Shown: positions 24,973-32,592 of the stretch, in pieces
Numbering within the stretch: the first letter of the stretch is position 1
Layout: every line of letters starts with the position of its first letter
Assembly (NCBI GenBank): GCA_030147525.1
Contig: JASBVF010000016.1
Coordinates: 1-64,000 of the forward strand
DNA length: 64,000 nt
Origin: Bacteroidota bacterium
GTDB lineage: Bacteria; Bacteroidota; Bacteroidia; Chitinophagales; Saprospiraceae
Direction of reading: 5' to 3'
Program-made: the position numbers and the translations under genes
Notes under the pieces: model-generated
Database searches by the model: none
The model's input: only the letters and a program-made list of their open reading frames with translations
Told to the model about the DNA's origin: nothing

Positions 24973-25752
24973 ATGCGAGGAAATTTACATCATCATATTT
25001 TTGAACCTTCAAACTGCCTGAGCAGGGAAGAGCTCCAGGGATACCTTGAGGGTGAACTCACGCCGGGTAAAATGCGCAGGGTTGAAAATCACCTTCTTGA
25101 CTGCCCGCTTTGCTCCGATGCGATTGAAGGCGTGGAAGAAGTGGGTTCTCAAAGCTTTTCGAGGCTGCCTGATTTCAACTCCATTCATCAAGTTACGGCC
25201 GTTAAAAAAAGTGCAATAATTCGCCAGTTGACTCCCGCCCGTGTAATGGCGAGGCTTGCGGCGGTCGCTGCGGTGGTGGTGATCGGTGCGGTGGGCTACT
25301 TCAACTGGTTCCGGCCGATGGATAATGACGCACTGTACACGCAGTTTTATGCTGTTTACCAAAATGATATTCCGCTGAACCTGAGGAGCTCCGAAAATGC
25401 GCAACCTGTAAATGATGCTTTTGAAAGTGCTGTAAACAGTTATTCTGCCGGTAAGTTCGCAGCAAGTCTGCCGCTGTTCGAAGCGGCATTGGTGGCTGAT
25501 CCGGGCAATGATGCCGCAAGGTTTTTTGCCGGGATAGCTTGTCTTGAAACCAAACAGTGGGATAAAGCCGCTGCTTTTTTTGAAACCGTCAGAAATGGCA
25601 GTGAAAGCTACGCATCAAAAGCAACCTGGTACCTCGCATTGTCGTGTTTGAAAAAAGGAGAGAAAGAGAAGGCGAGGGCGCTGCTGAGCGAGTTGGCGGA
25701 AAACGGCGGCTTCAAAGAATATGAGGCAGGGCAGCTGTTGAAGAAATTCTGA
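24973..25752 (+). CDS. Membrane protein with zinc-finger and TPR domain, likely anti-sigma factor
   Basis: A 259-residue protein. The N-terminal domain has the anti-sigma zinc-finger signature with H40, C44 and C47 (ENHLLDCPLCSDAI), preceded by LSREELQGYLEGELTPGKMR. A single membrane segment spans ~93-111, and the outer or periplasmic part (~135-259) holds TPR-like units (NSYSAGKFAASLPLFEAALV, CLKKGEKEKARALLSELAEN). It likely holds the adjacent ECF factor inactive until a signal reaches its TPR domain. The divergent protease at 22188 might be part of the same pathway, but this is only inferred from position. Confidence 0.8.
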   Translation: MRGNLHHHIFEPSNCLSREELQGYLEGELTPGKMRRVENHLLDCPLCSDAIEGVEEVGSQSFSRLPDFNSIHQVTAVKKSAIIRQLTPARVMARLAAVAAVVVIGAVGYFNWFRPMDNDALYTQFYAVYQNDIPLNLRSSENAQPVNDAFESAVNSYSAGKFAASLPLFEAALVADPGNDAARFFAGIACLETKQWDKAAAFFETVRNGSESYASKATWYLALSCLKKGEKEKARALLSELAENGGFKEYEAGQLLKKF

Positions 25753-25770
25753 TAAAAAACTGTATCGATT

Positions 25771-25809
25771 AAAACGGGGCAACACCGCTACAGGTGCTGC
25801 CCCGTTTTA
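25771..25809 (+). terminator. Strong terminator of the sigma/anti-sigma operon
   Basis: AAAACGGGGCAACACC pairs with GGTGCTGCCCCGTTTT (one mismatch) around a 6-nt loop; flanked by A and T runs. Confidence 0.85.
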
Positions 25810-25927
25810 ATTTAAGCCGGGCGATTCTTTTTTTTGAAAATGAAGAACTAAATCCTTCCTGAAGCGGTATAGCATAATCACTTTCGCTTTTACTATTCAA
25901 TTTCTAAGCAGAGGAATATTTACACCC

Positions 25928-27139
25928 ATGATTGCCCGAACTGTGTCACTTTACCGGGATTCATTTTCCGGCCTGTCAAAGTCTGTGTGGTTGCTTTCCG
26001 CCGTTACTTTTATCAACCGGAGCGGAACAATGGTCATTCCATTTTTGAGTGTTTACCTGACAGCTCAAAAAGGGTTTTCCCTGGGGGATGCAGGTATGAC
26101 GATGCTTTTTTTCGGGCTTGGTTCGTTCGCCGGTTCCTTTCTGGGTGGATATCTGACGGATAAAATCGGATATTATTCTGTTCTATTCTGGTCGCTTTTT
26201 TTAGGTGGTTTCCTGTTTGTTTTTCTGGGGTATGTGGATAGCTTGTGGGGCGTCTGGGCTACTGTTTTTGTCCTTAGTACCATTGGGGACTCGTTCCGCC
26301 CTGCGACGATGACGGCTGTTGGTGTTTACAGTCGTCCGGAGAACAGAACCCGCTCCTTTTCCCTGATGCGTATGGCCATTAATCTTGGCTGGTCAGTAGG
26401 GCCGGCTGCAGGCGGTTTGCTCATTGCCACACTTGGGTACGATATGCTGTTCTGGGCTGACGGGCTAACTTGCATCGGGGCGGCATTGTTTTTTCGTTTC
26501 ATGCTCAAGCCTAAGAAAAAGGTGGAGATAGTCAGTGAGACAGAAGATGAACCCGTGAAAAAACAAAAGGCTCCTTCAGCCTACAAAGACAAAACTTACC
26601 TGGTCTTCCTTGCCATGACAACCATCGGAAGCCTCATTTTTATGCAGTTGATCTCAACGCTTCCGGTTTTTTACAACCAGGAGATGCATCTCTCGGAAGC
26701 TGAAATCGGCGGCCTGCTGGCGCTGAACGGCCTGCTCATCGTTCTGGTGGAAATGCCTTTGATTTTTACGTTGGAAAGAAAATTTAACGGGCTGGACAGC
26801 ATTGCCTGGGGGGTGTTGATGTATGGCTTTTCTTATCTCGTCTTTAATCTTGTTCCTGCCGGAATGTTTGTAGCCATTGTGTCGATGATTGCGCTTTCAT
26901 TTGGTGAAATATTCAACATGCCGTTCACCAATACTTATGCCATGAGCCGGGCGACAGATGAGAACCGGGGGCAATACATGGGGTTGTTTTCCATGTCGTT
27001 TTCGCTTGCGCATATTGTTGGGCCGGCAGTTAGTTTTAAAGTTGCTGAGCTGTGGGGATTCGGTACCCTCTGGTATATTTTAGCGGGGCTGAGTGTGTTG
27101 GTTTATTTCGGTTTTATGCTGATGAAAAAATTTGAGTAA
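25928..27139 (+). CDS. Major facilitator superfamily transporter
   Basis: A 403-residue integral membrane protein with about twelve hydrophobic segments and the central cytoplasmic loop at ~195-220 (KPKKKVEIVSETEDEPVKKQ). The MFS motif A-like sequence is FLGGYLTDKIGYYSV, and a TM5 segment GWSVGPAAGGLLI resembles drug/H+ antiporters. Substrate cannot be told. It converges with the hydrolase gene, leaving 2 nt between stops. Confidence 0.88.
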   Translation: MIARTVSLYRDSFSGLSKSVWLLSAVTFINRSGTMVIPFLSVYLTAQKGFSLGDAGMTMLFFGLGSFAGSFLGGYLTDKIGYYSVLFWSLFLGGFLFVFLGYVDSLWGVWATVFVLSTIGDSFRPATMTAVGVYSRPENRTRSFSLMRMAINLGWSVGPAAGGLLIATLGYDMLFWADGLTCIGAALFFRFMLKPKKKVEIVSETEDEPVKKQKAPSAYKDKTYLVFLAMTTIGSLIFMQLISTLPVFYNQEMHLSEAEIGGLLALNGLLIVLVEMPLIFTLERKFNGLDSIAWGVLMYGFSYLVFNLVPAGMFVAIVSMIALSFGEIFNMPFTNTYAMSRATDENRGQYMGLFSMSFSLAHIVGPAVSFKVAELWGFGTLWYILAGLSVLVYFGFMLMKKFE

Positions 27140-27141
27140 AG

Positions 27142-28143
27142 TTACTCATCGGGTAAAGTCACCTCAAGGGGACGGATCGGTGTGCCGTCACTCCAATATC
27201 CGAGGCTTTTCTGTTCCGGTGTGCCGCCGTAGGCATAATGGCAGTTAGTTCCGTACCTGCGGCAATCGAGTACTGCGTCCAGTAATTTCCAATAACCATT
27301 GTAGTCTACTGCATCTTCCGTTGAAATACGGAGCGCTCTCTTTGCAGTGTAGTTGTGTACCCCGGAATCAAAAAGTGTGTCGAGCGAGTAGCTCTGATTG
27401 TGGTCTGCGGCAAGGGGTGGCTCTCCATGTTCGTCGGCGAATTGCCGGAGCAGGTTGCGCTGTTTTACGGAGGTGGCTTCTTTGAATACTTTGAGTGCAA
27501 ATTCGTCACCGACAACCCAGTCATTGTCATTTGTCAAAATCAGCAAATGGAGGCTGTCGGGCATTTCAGCATAACTTTCCAGGCGCCCACCGTTGAGGCG
27601 TCCCGTGCCTGGTGAGCAAAGCATAACGGCTTTGGGTTGAGGAATTTCATGGCTTTTAAAATTGATGGCCAGGTCAGCTGACACTACTCCGCCGTAGGAG
27701 TGGCCAACGAAAGTCAATTCTGATACGATGGGCCGCACGTGTTCGGCTTCTCCAAGATTAGACAGCGCATCCCGTACGGCTTTGGAAACATTTTCAGAAA
27801 ATTTATCCGGATGAGGGCTTAGCATATTGAGCTGGTAACGTGGGTAGATGACAATGTTTCCTTTCCTGACCAGGTGTTTGATCCACTTTCCGTAAATCAT
27901 GGGGTTGTAACCACCGTAGCCATGAACAAACACCACTACATGCGCAGAATCCGGCTTCGGGTCGTCCGGCTCGAAAAGCCAGTAACCATCCGCTTGTGAG
28001 GCAAAATCCTGAAAAATGACATTTTGGTGAAGGTAGTCCGTTCCTCCCGGGCCGCTTTCTGGCTGGAGCGGCTGAGTGATGGGGTCTAAAGGGAAAAGGT
28101 GTGCATTGAGTAAAAGTGCCAGGAAGAAAAAAAATTGAACCAT
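27142..28143 (-). CDS. Secreted alpha/beta hydrolase
   Basis: A 333-residue hydrolase with a hydrophobic N-terminal export signal (MVQFFFFLALLLNAHLFPLD). The oxyanion strand is VVVFVHGYGGYNP and the nucleophile elbow GHSYGG puts Ser at 149. The Asp and His would be in LILTNDNDWVVGDEFAL and an AADHNQSY/SGVHNYTAKR-type segment. The GGTDYLHQNVIFQDF start and chlorophyllase/PET-hydrolase-like fold suggest an esterase or lipase; substrate unknown. Confidence 0.78.
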   Translation of the reverse strand: MVQFFFFLALLLNAHLFPLDPITQPLQPESGPGGTDYLHQNVIFQDFASQADGYWLFEPDDPKPDSAHVVVFVHGYGGYNPMIYGKWIKHLVRKGNIVIYPRYQLNMLSPHPDKFSENVSKAVRDALSNLGEAEHVRPIVSELTFVGHSYGGVVSADLAINFKSHEIPQPKAVMLCSPGTGRLNGGRLESYAEMPDSLHLLILTNDNDWVVGDEFALKVFKEATSVKQRNLLRQFADEHGEPPLAADHNQSYSLDTLFDSGVHNYTAKRALRISTEDAVDYNGYWKLLDAVLDCRRYGTNCHYAYGGTPEQKSLGYWSDGTPIRPLEVTLPDE

Positions 28144-28207
28144 TTTAGGGAAAATTGTAACGCAGCCTAATTGTTTCGCAAAGTAAACCTGTCGGCTGCG
28201 TGAAGGT

Positions 28208-28235
28208 TTTGGTTGGTGGAAAAAATGTACTTTTA
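28208..28235 (+). promoter_or_regulatory. Candidate gpsA promoter
   Basis: TTTG at 28208-28211 and TACTTTTA at 28228-28235 approximate the Bacteroidota -33/-7 pair (last base of the -7 differs, spacing 16). Confidence 0.35.
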
Positions 28236-28309
28236 CCGCCTATTGAATTAAAAATGCACATCGTCTTTTAAATATCAGTGCTCGCTGTTTTACCCAATCA
28301 AAGAATAAT

Positions 28310-29365
28310 ATGTCAAGAACCAGTCAGCAATCTCTGGTAGGCGTTATTGGGGCAGGTAGTTTTGGAACTGCTGTAGCCAATCTTCTTTCAATCAACACTG
28401 ACGTGCTGATGTTCAGCAGGCAGGAAGAGCTGGTGGAGGTCATCAACAAAGAGAATCGCCACCCTAACTATAACCTTGCGTTGTCCCATCGAGTCAAAGC
28501 AACGGCCGACCTCCAGGAAATAGCAGAGCGGTGTACGCTCATCTTTCCCATTGTGACTTCCGGCGGTTTTCGGACCATGATGCAAAGCCTGTCGCCATAC
28601 CTCAAGCCGTACCACCTGCTTATTCACGGAACTAAGGGGTTCGACCTGAAAAATCTCAGTGATGAAGATCTTTTGCAGGGTAAAATAACGAGGAAGAGCG
28701 TCCGGACTATCAGTGAAGTTATCCGGGAAGAGAGTGTGGTCGTGCGAATTGGCTGCCTTTCGGGGCCGAACCTGGCCAATGAAATTATGCAGGGGCAGCC
28801 AACGGCAACAGTTATCGGCAGTAAATTTGATGAAGTAATCAACGCCGGGAAGAAGGTGCTGAGTAGCAAACATTTTCAGGTTTTTGGCACTTACGAAATT
28901 TTGGGAGCTGAACTGGCCGGAGCGTTGAAAAACATTATCGCTATCGGCAGTGGTATTCTTTCCGGCTTGGGTATGGGGAAAAATATTCAGGCACTGCTGG
29001 TGACCAGGGGGCTAATGGAAATGATTTATTTTGGAAAAGCATTCGGCACCTCTCCAAAGCCTTTCGTCGGTACGGCCGGTATCGGCGATCTCGTGTGTAC
29101 CGCAACAAGTATGAGTAGCCGTAATTTCACCTTTGGCCACCGGCTTGGTTCCGGCGAGTCAAAAGATGAAATTCTTGCCTCAATGCCTGAAACGGCAGAA
29201 GGGGTGCGGACGCTAAAAATTGCAAAACACCTGGCGGACCATCTGAAACTTCACGTTCCAATTACGCAAATGCTTTACAAGGTTGTGCACGAAGGATACG
29301 ATTTAAAACAGGCAATCGAGTACCTGATGAGGTATCCCTATTACGTGGATGTGGATTTTATATGA
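28310..29365 (+). CDS. gpsA: NAD(P)H-dependent glycerol-3-phosphate dehydrogenase
   Basis: Reduces dihydroxyacetone phosphate to sn-glycerol 3-phosphate for phospholipid synthesis. The 351-residue protein has the nucleotide-binding motif VGVIGAGSFGTAVANLL, the SGPNLANEIMQGQPTA segment, the catalytic Lys region ELAGALKNIIAIGSGI, and the C-terminal domain with GTAGIGDLVCTATS and SRNFTFGHRLG. Length is typical. Monocistronic with its own terminator. Confidence 0.93.
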   Translation: MSRTSQQSLVGVIGAGSFGTAVANLLSINTDVLMFSRQEELVEVINKENRHPNYNLALSHRVKATADLQEIAERCTLIFPIVTSGGFRTMMQSLSPYLKPYHLLIHGTKGFDLKNLSDEDLLQGKITRKSVRTISEVIREESVVVRIGCLSGPNLANEIMQGQPTATVIGSKFDEVINAGKKVLSSKHFQVFGTYEILGAELAGALKNIIAIGSGILSGLGMGKNIQALLVTRGLMEMIYFGKAFGTSPKPFVGTAGIGDLVCTATSMSSRNFTFGHRLGSGESKDEILASMPETAEGVRTLKIAKHLADHLKLHVPITQMLYKVVHEGYDLKQAIEYLMRYPYYVDVDFI

Positions 29366-29390
29366 AAAGAAAAGGCTGAGGGAAAGGCAA

Positions 29391-29424
29391 AAAAAAAGTC
29401 GTGTCCTCTGACACGACCTTTAAG
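29391..29424 (+). terminator. gpsA terminator
   Basis: AAAAAGTCGTGTC pairs with GACACGAC-CTTTA around a 4-nt loop, flanked by an A run. Confidence 0.75.
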
Positions 29425-29512
29425 TTATAATCCCATGAACATATCCAAAAACGAAATCTTTGTTAGAATTTTCTAATCTGTAGTTTGATTTAAGAAAATT
29501 CTAATATATTTT

Positions 29513-29665
29513 TGCATCAGCCTAAATTTTTGAAAGAGAAGTAGATTTTTAATTCCATGAATTTTTAGCGAATTTCTGCATTAGAGTTAGTATCCCATGA
29601 ACTAATTTTTACGCTAAGGCTGGTTACTTTTAACCAGCCGTTTTTTTGTGTATTAGGCTGATGCA
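29513..29665. mobile_element. 153-bp segment bounded by 13-bp inverted repeats (MITE-like)
   Basis: TGCATCAGCCTAA (29513-29525) and its exact reverse complement (29653-29665) bracket copy 2 of the repeat array and its terminator hairpin. No transposase is present and target-site duplications are not clear, so a non-autonomous element is only a possibility. Confidence 0.35.
29618..29647 (+). terminator. Intrinsic terminator inside the repeat array
   Basis: GGCTGGTTA (29618-29626) pairs with TAACCAGCC (29631-29639), followed by G and seven T. Confidence 0.75.
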
Positions 29666-29952
29666 TATCTTTATTCGGAATCACAAAAGTTAGCAAGTAC
29701 CCCCTTAGTTAAGGGGGACTTACTACCAACAAATTATAATCCCATGAACATAATCAAATTTCAATCAGATTTTGAAAACCAGGGTTAAAAACAGCCCGTC
29801 CCGGCAGAGACCGCCGGGACGACTGGCTATTAACAAATTATAATCCCATGAACATTTTCAAATCTGTGAGCCAGTCCTTTGACCAGCTTTCTTTCAATCT
29901 TCGACTTTTCAATCTTCCACTTTTTTTCGCTCGCCGTCTTGTTATTCACTAA

Positions 29953-30270
29953 TCACGATACAAAAGTGCAACAAGATATCCCTTGGCGCAAGGACAAAAT
30001 ATGGTCATTGTGAAAAAATATTTTAAGAATATTTATTTGACTTAATTGTTTCAAATAGTTGAAAATCAGATTTTTAGACAAAAAATGAGAGTTTAATTAT
30101 TTAGAATTTGTGAATTTTTTCTTTTTGTAAAATCGTTTTTGTGAACTTTTTTTTGAATCTTTTTTCTGAAAACACTTGACAAAAAAATGAGAAAGTGGAA
30201 AAAGAGTGCACAAAGTCCGTGGATTTAACTTCGGAATCACTTCGTTCTCTCCCGCAAATGTTGAAAACAA
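29953..30270. other. Gene-free AT-rich stretch
   Basis: About 320 bases. At 29951-30000 AATCAC..CAAAAGTGCAACAAG..CCCTTGGCGCAAGG weakly echoes 29681-29715 (AATCACAAAAGTTAGCAAG..CCCCCTTAGTTAAGG), so a degenerate outer copy of the array may lie here. The remainder shows nothing clear. Confidence 0.4.
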
Positions 30271-30307
30271 AAAAGCCCGCCGACCTGACAAGGTCGAGCG
30301 GGCTTTC
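30271..30307 (-). terminator. Terminator of the second ECF sigma gene
   Basis: AAAGCCCGC-CGACCT pairs with AGGTCG-GCGGGCTTT around GACA, with one bulge. It directly follows the minus-strand stop at 30335. Confidence 0.8.
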
Positions 30308-30334
30308 CATTTATACTATTTCAGTTGAAGGTGA

Positions 30335-30868
30335 TTAGGCCCTCAACAACATTTCGTCAACGTGGCGGTAACGCTTTTTGATTTCCGCCTTCAGCTCACG
30401 GCGGGCGAAGAAGATGCGACTTTTAACCGTTCCGAGCGGCAATTCGAAGCGATCTGCAATTTCCTGGTATTTATATCCCTGGTAATGCATCAGAAATGGG
30501 ACCTTAATACTATCGTCCAACTTTTCAATCAATTCTTTCAATTCCTTGACCAGCATGTTCGCATCACCACGATTATCGATGGAGTCGCTGCCTGAGTTCA
30601 GGTAATACAGATTGTCTGTAGAATCCATGATGGTATTGGCTTTTACCTTTTTCCGGTAGTTGTTGATAAAGATATTTTTCATGATGGTAAAAAGCCAGGC
30701 TTTGAAGTTCGTGTCGGGAAGGAACTTGTCCCGGTTCGCCATTGCTCTGAATGCAGTCTCCTGATAGAGATCCTTTGCGTCCTCCATATTTTGAGTGAGG
30801 TTGTAGGCAAATGCATTCAGTACGGGAGTTAACTCGTAAAAGCGGTTGTTGAAATCATAGGTTGACAT
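30335..30868 (-). CDS. ECF-type RNA polymerase sigma factor
   Basis: A 177-residue sigma-70 family protein. Region 2 is at LNAFAYNLTQNMEDAKDLYQ, ETAFRAMAN and NFKAWLFTIMKNIFINNYRK, and region 4 at IKVPFLMHYQGYKYQEIADR and LPLGTVKSRIFFARRELKAE. It has no adjacent anti-sigma gene, unlike the factor at 24340. It resembles the small orphan ECF factors widespread in Bacteroidota, often expressed constitutively or controlled in trans. A good promoter lies 48 nt upstream. Confidence 0.9.
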   Translation of the reverse strand: MSTYDFNNRFYELTPVLNAFAYNLTQNMEDAKDLYQETAFRAMANRDKFLPDTNFKAWLFTIMKNIFINNYRKKVKANTIMDSTDNLYYLNSGSDSIDNRGDANMLVKELKELIEKLDDSIKVPFLMHYQGYKYQEIADRFELPLGTVKSRIFFARRELKAEIKKRYRHVDEMLLRA

Positions 30869-30915
30869 GGCTTATATTTTTTTATCTGGTGAAGATTAAA
30901 TTATCAATTGTGGAA

Positions 30916-30947
30916 CAAAGCTAAGTATTTTGTTTAACAATAACAAA
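30916..30947 (-). promoter_or_regulatory. Complete Bacteroidota -33/-7 promoter of the ECF sigma gene
   Basis: On the minus strand TTTG (complement of 30944-30947), 20 nt, then TAGCTTTG (complement of 30916-30923): a full match to TTTG-N19/20-TAnnTTTG. It is the best promoter in the window and leaves a leader of about 40 nt. Confidence 0.65.
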
Positions 30948-31217
30948 ACAAAAAGCTCTACAAAAGCGATTATTCAACCATGACTGATTGGGAAAAATTT
31001 GTATTATGTTTATAAATTACTGAAAATCAATAAAATACGGCGACATTAGAAAGTCGTTAGAATTATTTAAGTTTCAAAAATTATTGAAACTTGTTGAACT
31101 TGCTTTCAATTTTTATTGAAAATAACATGCGAAACAGGCATGAAATGGCAGGGGCCTGCCTGGTAAACAGACGGGAAGCTTGTGAATTGTTAAACAAAAA
31201 AGACGGGAGAGAATCTA
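30948..31217. other. Gene-free spacer with hairpins
   Basis: AT-rich gap between the sigma promoter and the end of the GH47 gene. It holds two small hairpins: AAGTTTCAA/TTGAAACTT (31069-31092) and TTTCAAT/ATTGAAA (31104-31121). One of them may end transcription of the GH47 gene. Confidence 0.4.
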
Positions 31218-32573
31218 CTACCAGGTTCTGTTCAGTGGATGAGCTTCTGTGTTGAACACGGTGTTTTTAAAATCCCATGGATTTGCAGTGAAGAGTAGCC
31301 AGGCATACTTTAGCGTTTCGGCTAAAAAGAAACTTTCCATATCGTCGGCCTGCTCCATGGTCGTCACGTCACGGATGGCGGCAAAGCCAGCGTAGGTCTT
31401 GCAGTTTTTGACGATGCTGTCGAACATCGTTTTGCCCATTTCGAGGTAGCGCTCATCTTTCGTGAATTGGTAGAGGTAAAATGCTGACTCGATATTCTCC
31501 GGGCGGAGGGCATAGGTTGGGTCAACGATTTTCATGGTGCTGTAGTCCAGCATTTCCGGTTCGATGCCGGCGAGGTTCCACATTTTAAAACAGCTTTCCT
31601 GCAAAGCCTTTGCCCGGTCGAGATCGCCGCCGAGTGCCAGCAGGGCCGGCATGAACGCATCCAAAGCGCCGAAGTAGGTGCCGGTTTTTTCACCGGTGTT
31701 CATGTCCACGTGAGCGTACCAGAAGCCGGTAGCCGTCGAATCGGCCAGGTAAGTGTTCAGCGCAGCGATCGAGGTGTCCCACATTTTTTTGAAATCCTCA
31801 TCGCCAAACAAGATCCAAGCCTTCAGCATGTACTCGTAGTAAGAATCGATGCGGCCGGAGATGTGGCTTTCTGTGTCCACCCATTCACCCGTTTCGGCAT
31901 TGATGACAGTGCCGGGCAGACCGATTTCGGAATGACGCTCGTAAACTGCCATCATCGCTTTTTTCGCTTTTTCATAATAAATCGGGCTGCCGGTGAGCTT
32001 GCTGATGGCGCCAAATTCAAGCATCAGCGTTCCTACCTCGGCGGGGTTGTTGAGCGAGTCCCGCTTCTCGCCCGTTTGCAGGTGAACGTAGCGGTAAGGA
32101 ATACCGGTAGGAGTGTCGAAGGCAGGCAACAGGCGATTGGCAAGGTCGGTCGCACGATAGAGAAACTGTTCATCGCCGTCCATTTGGTAGGCTGCCAGCA
32201 GACCACCCATCAGCCGGATGGTGACTTCGAAAACCTGCACGGAAATATCTTTATCGAAACTTAGTTTTTGAAAAATCAATTGCTTGGCCTCCTTGGCTTC
32301 TTCCTCCATGCCCAGCATTTTCATCGTGTCAAAAGCGTCCACCGGGGTCATGAGCAGCGACTCGGCGTACCAGTTCCGGTAGTTGCGACTCAAAGGGGTG
32401 AGGGCGTCGTGGCCCCAGGCGTATTGTTTGTAGCCGCTCCAGGCTTGTTGAAATGCTATTTTTACGCTGTCGGCCATAGCGGCTTTGTCAACGGAGGAGG
32501 TTGATTTTTTGTCAGTATCGCTTTGGCAGGAAATGAAAAATACGAGGAAGAGAAAGGGTAGCAGGTTTTTCAT
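31218..32573 (-). CDS. GH47 (class I alpha-mannosidase-like) lipoprotein
   Basis: A 451-residue protein. The signal MKNLLPFLFLVFFISC ends in a lipobox-like Cys16. The rest is one glycoside hydrolase family 47 alpha/alpha barrel: YAWGHDALTPLSRNYRNWY, TPVDAFDTMKMLGM, FEVTIRLMGGLLAAY, NNPAEVGTLMLEF, GRIDSYYEYMLKAW, RPENIESAFYLYQF, DDMESFFLAETLKYAWLLF and VFNTEAHPL. By family alignment the acid/base and nucleophile-side residues are E116, D243 and E359, and T442 ligates calcium; all are present. Family enzymes invert alpha-1,2-mannose linkages. The protein is probably attached to a membrane facing the periplasm or cell surface, acting on high-mannose glycans. No carbohydrate-uptake genes adjoin it. 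Confidence 0.85.
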   Translation of the reverse strand: MKNLLPFLFLVFFISCQSDTDKKSTSSVDKAAMADSVKIAFQQAWSGYKQYAWGHDALTPLSRNYRNWYAESLLMTPVDAFDTMKMLGMEEEAKEAKQLIFQKLSFDKDISVQVFEVTIRLMGGLLAAYQMDGDEQFLYRATDLANRLLPAFDTPTGIPYRYVHLQTGEKRDSLNNPAEVGTLMLEFGAISKLTGSPIYYEKAKKAMMAVYERHSEIGLPGTVINAETGEWVDTESHISGRIDSYYEYMLKAWILFGDEDFKKMWDTSIAALNTYLADSTATGFWYAHVDMNTGEKTGTYFGALDAFMPALLALGGDLDRAKALQESCFKMWNLAGIEPEMLDYSTMKIVDPTYALRPENIESAFYLYQFTKDERYLEMGKTMFDSIVKNCKTYAGFAAIRDVTTMEQADDMESFFLAETLKYAWLLFTANPWDFKNTVFNTEAHPLNRTW

Positions 32574-32592
32574 TTTGAAAAAATTTAAAAAA

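Larger units (their letters stand above)
29426..29952 (+). repeat. Four-copy repeat array carrying micro-ORFs
   Basis: The word TATAATCCCATGAACA recurs at 29426, 29735 and 29839, with a shorter TATCCCATGAAC at 29591. Copies 3 and 4 share 24 bp (AACAAATTATAATCCCATGAA and on). In each copy the ATG opens a small frame: MNISKNEIFVRIF (29435-29476), MN then stop (29597-29605), MNIIKFQSDFENQG (29744-29788), and a 34-residue frame starting MNIFKSVSQSFDQLSFNLRL (29848-29952). Hairpins lie between copies: TTAGAATTTTCT with its reverse complement (29463-29504), an intrinsic terminator at 29618-29647, CCCCCTTA/TAAGGGGG near 29700, and CGTCCCGGC/GCCGGGACG (29797-29821). No known family. Confidence 0.6.

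Noticed and set aside
29680-29830. Integron-like attC sites
   Set aside because: GTTAG/GTTAA words and hairpins occur, but no integrase, no cassette genes and no consistent core-site pair were found.
29426-29952. CRISPR array
   Set aside because: Repeats are only ~16-24 bp, spacing is irregular (162, 147, 104 nt) and there are no cas genes.
30097-30310. Two overlapping minus-strand frames of 64-69 codons
   Set aside because: Their start regions coincide with the sigma-gene terminator stem and the rest translates AT-rich spacer; no conserved features.
31130-31175. GGCAGGGGCCTGCC as a terminator for the GH47 gene
   Set aside because: The loop would be only two bases and there is no adjacent T-run on the minus strand.
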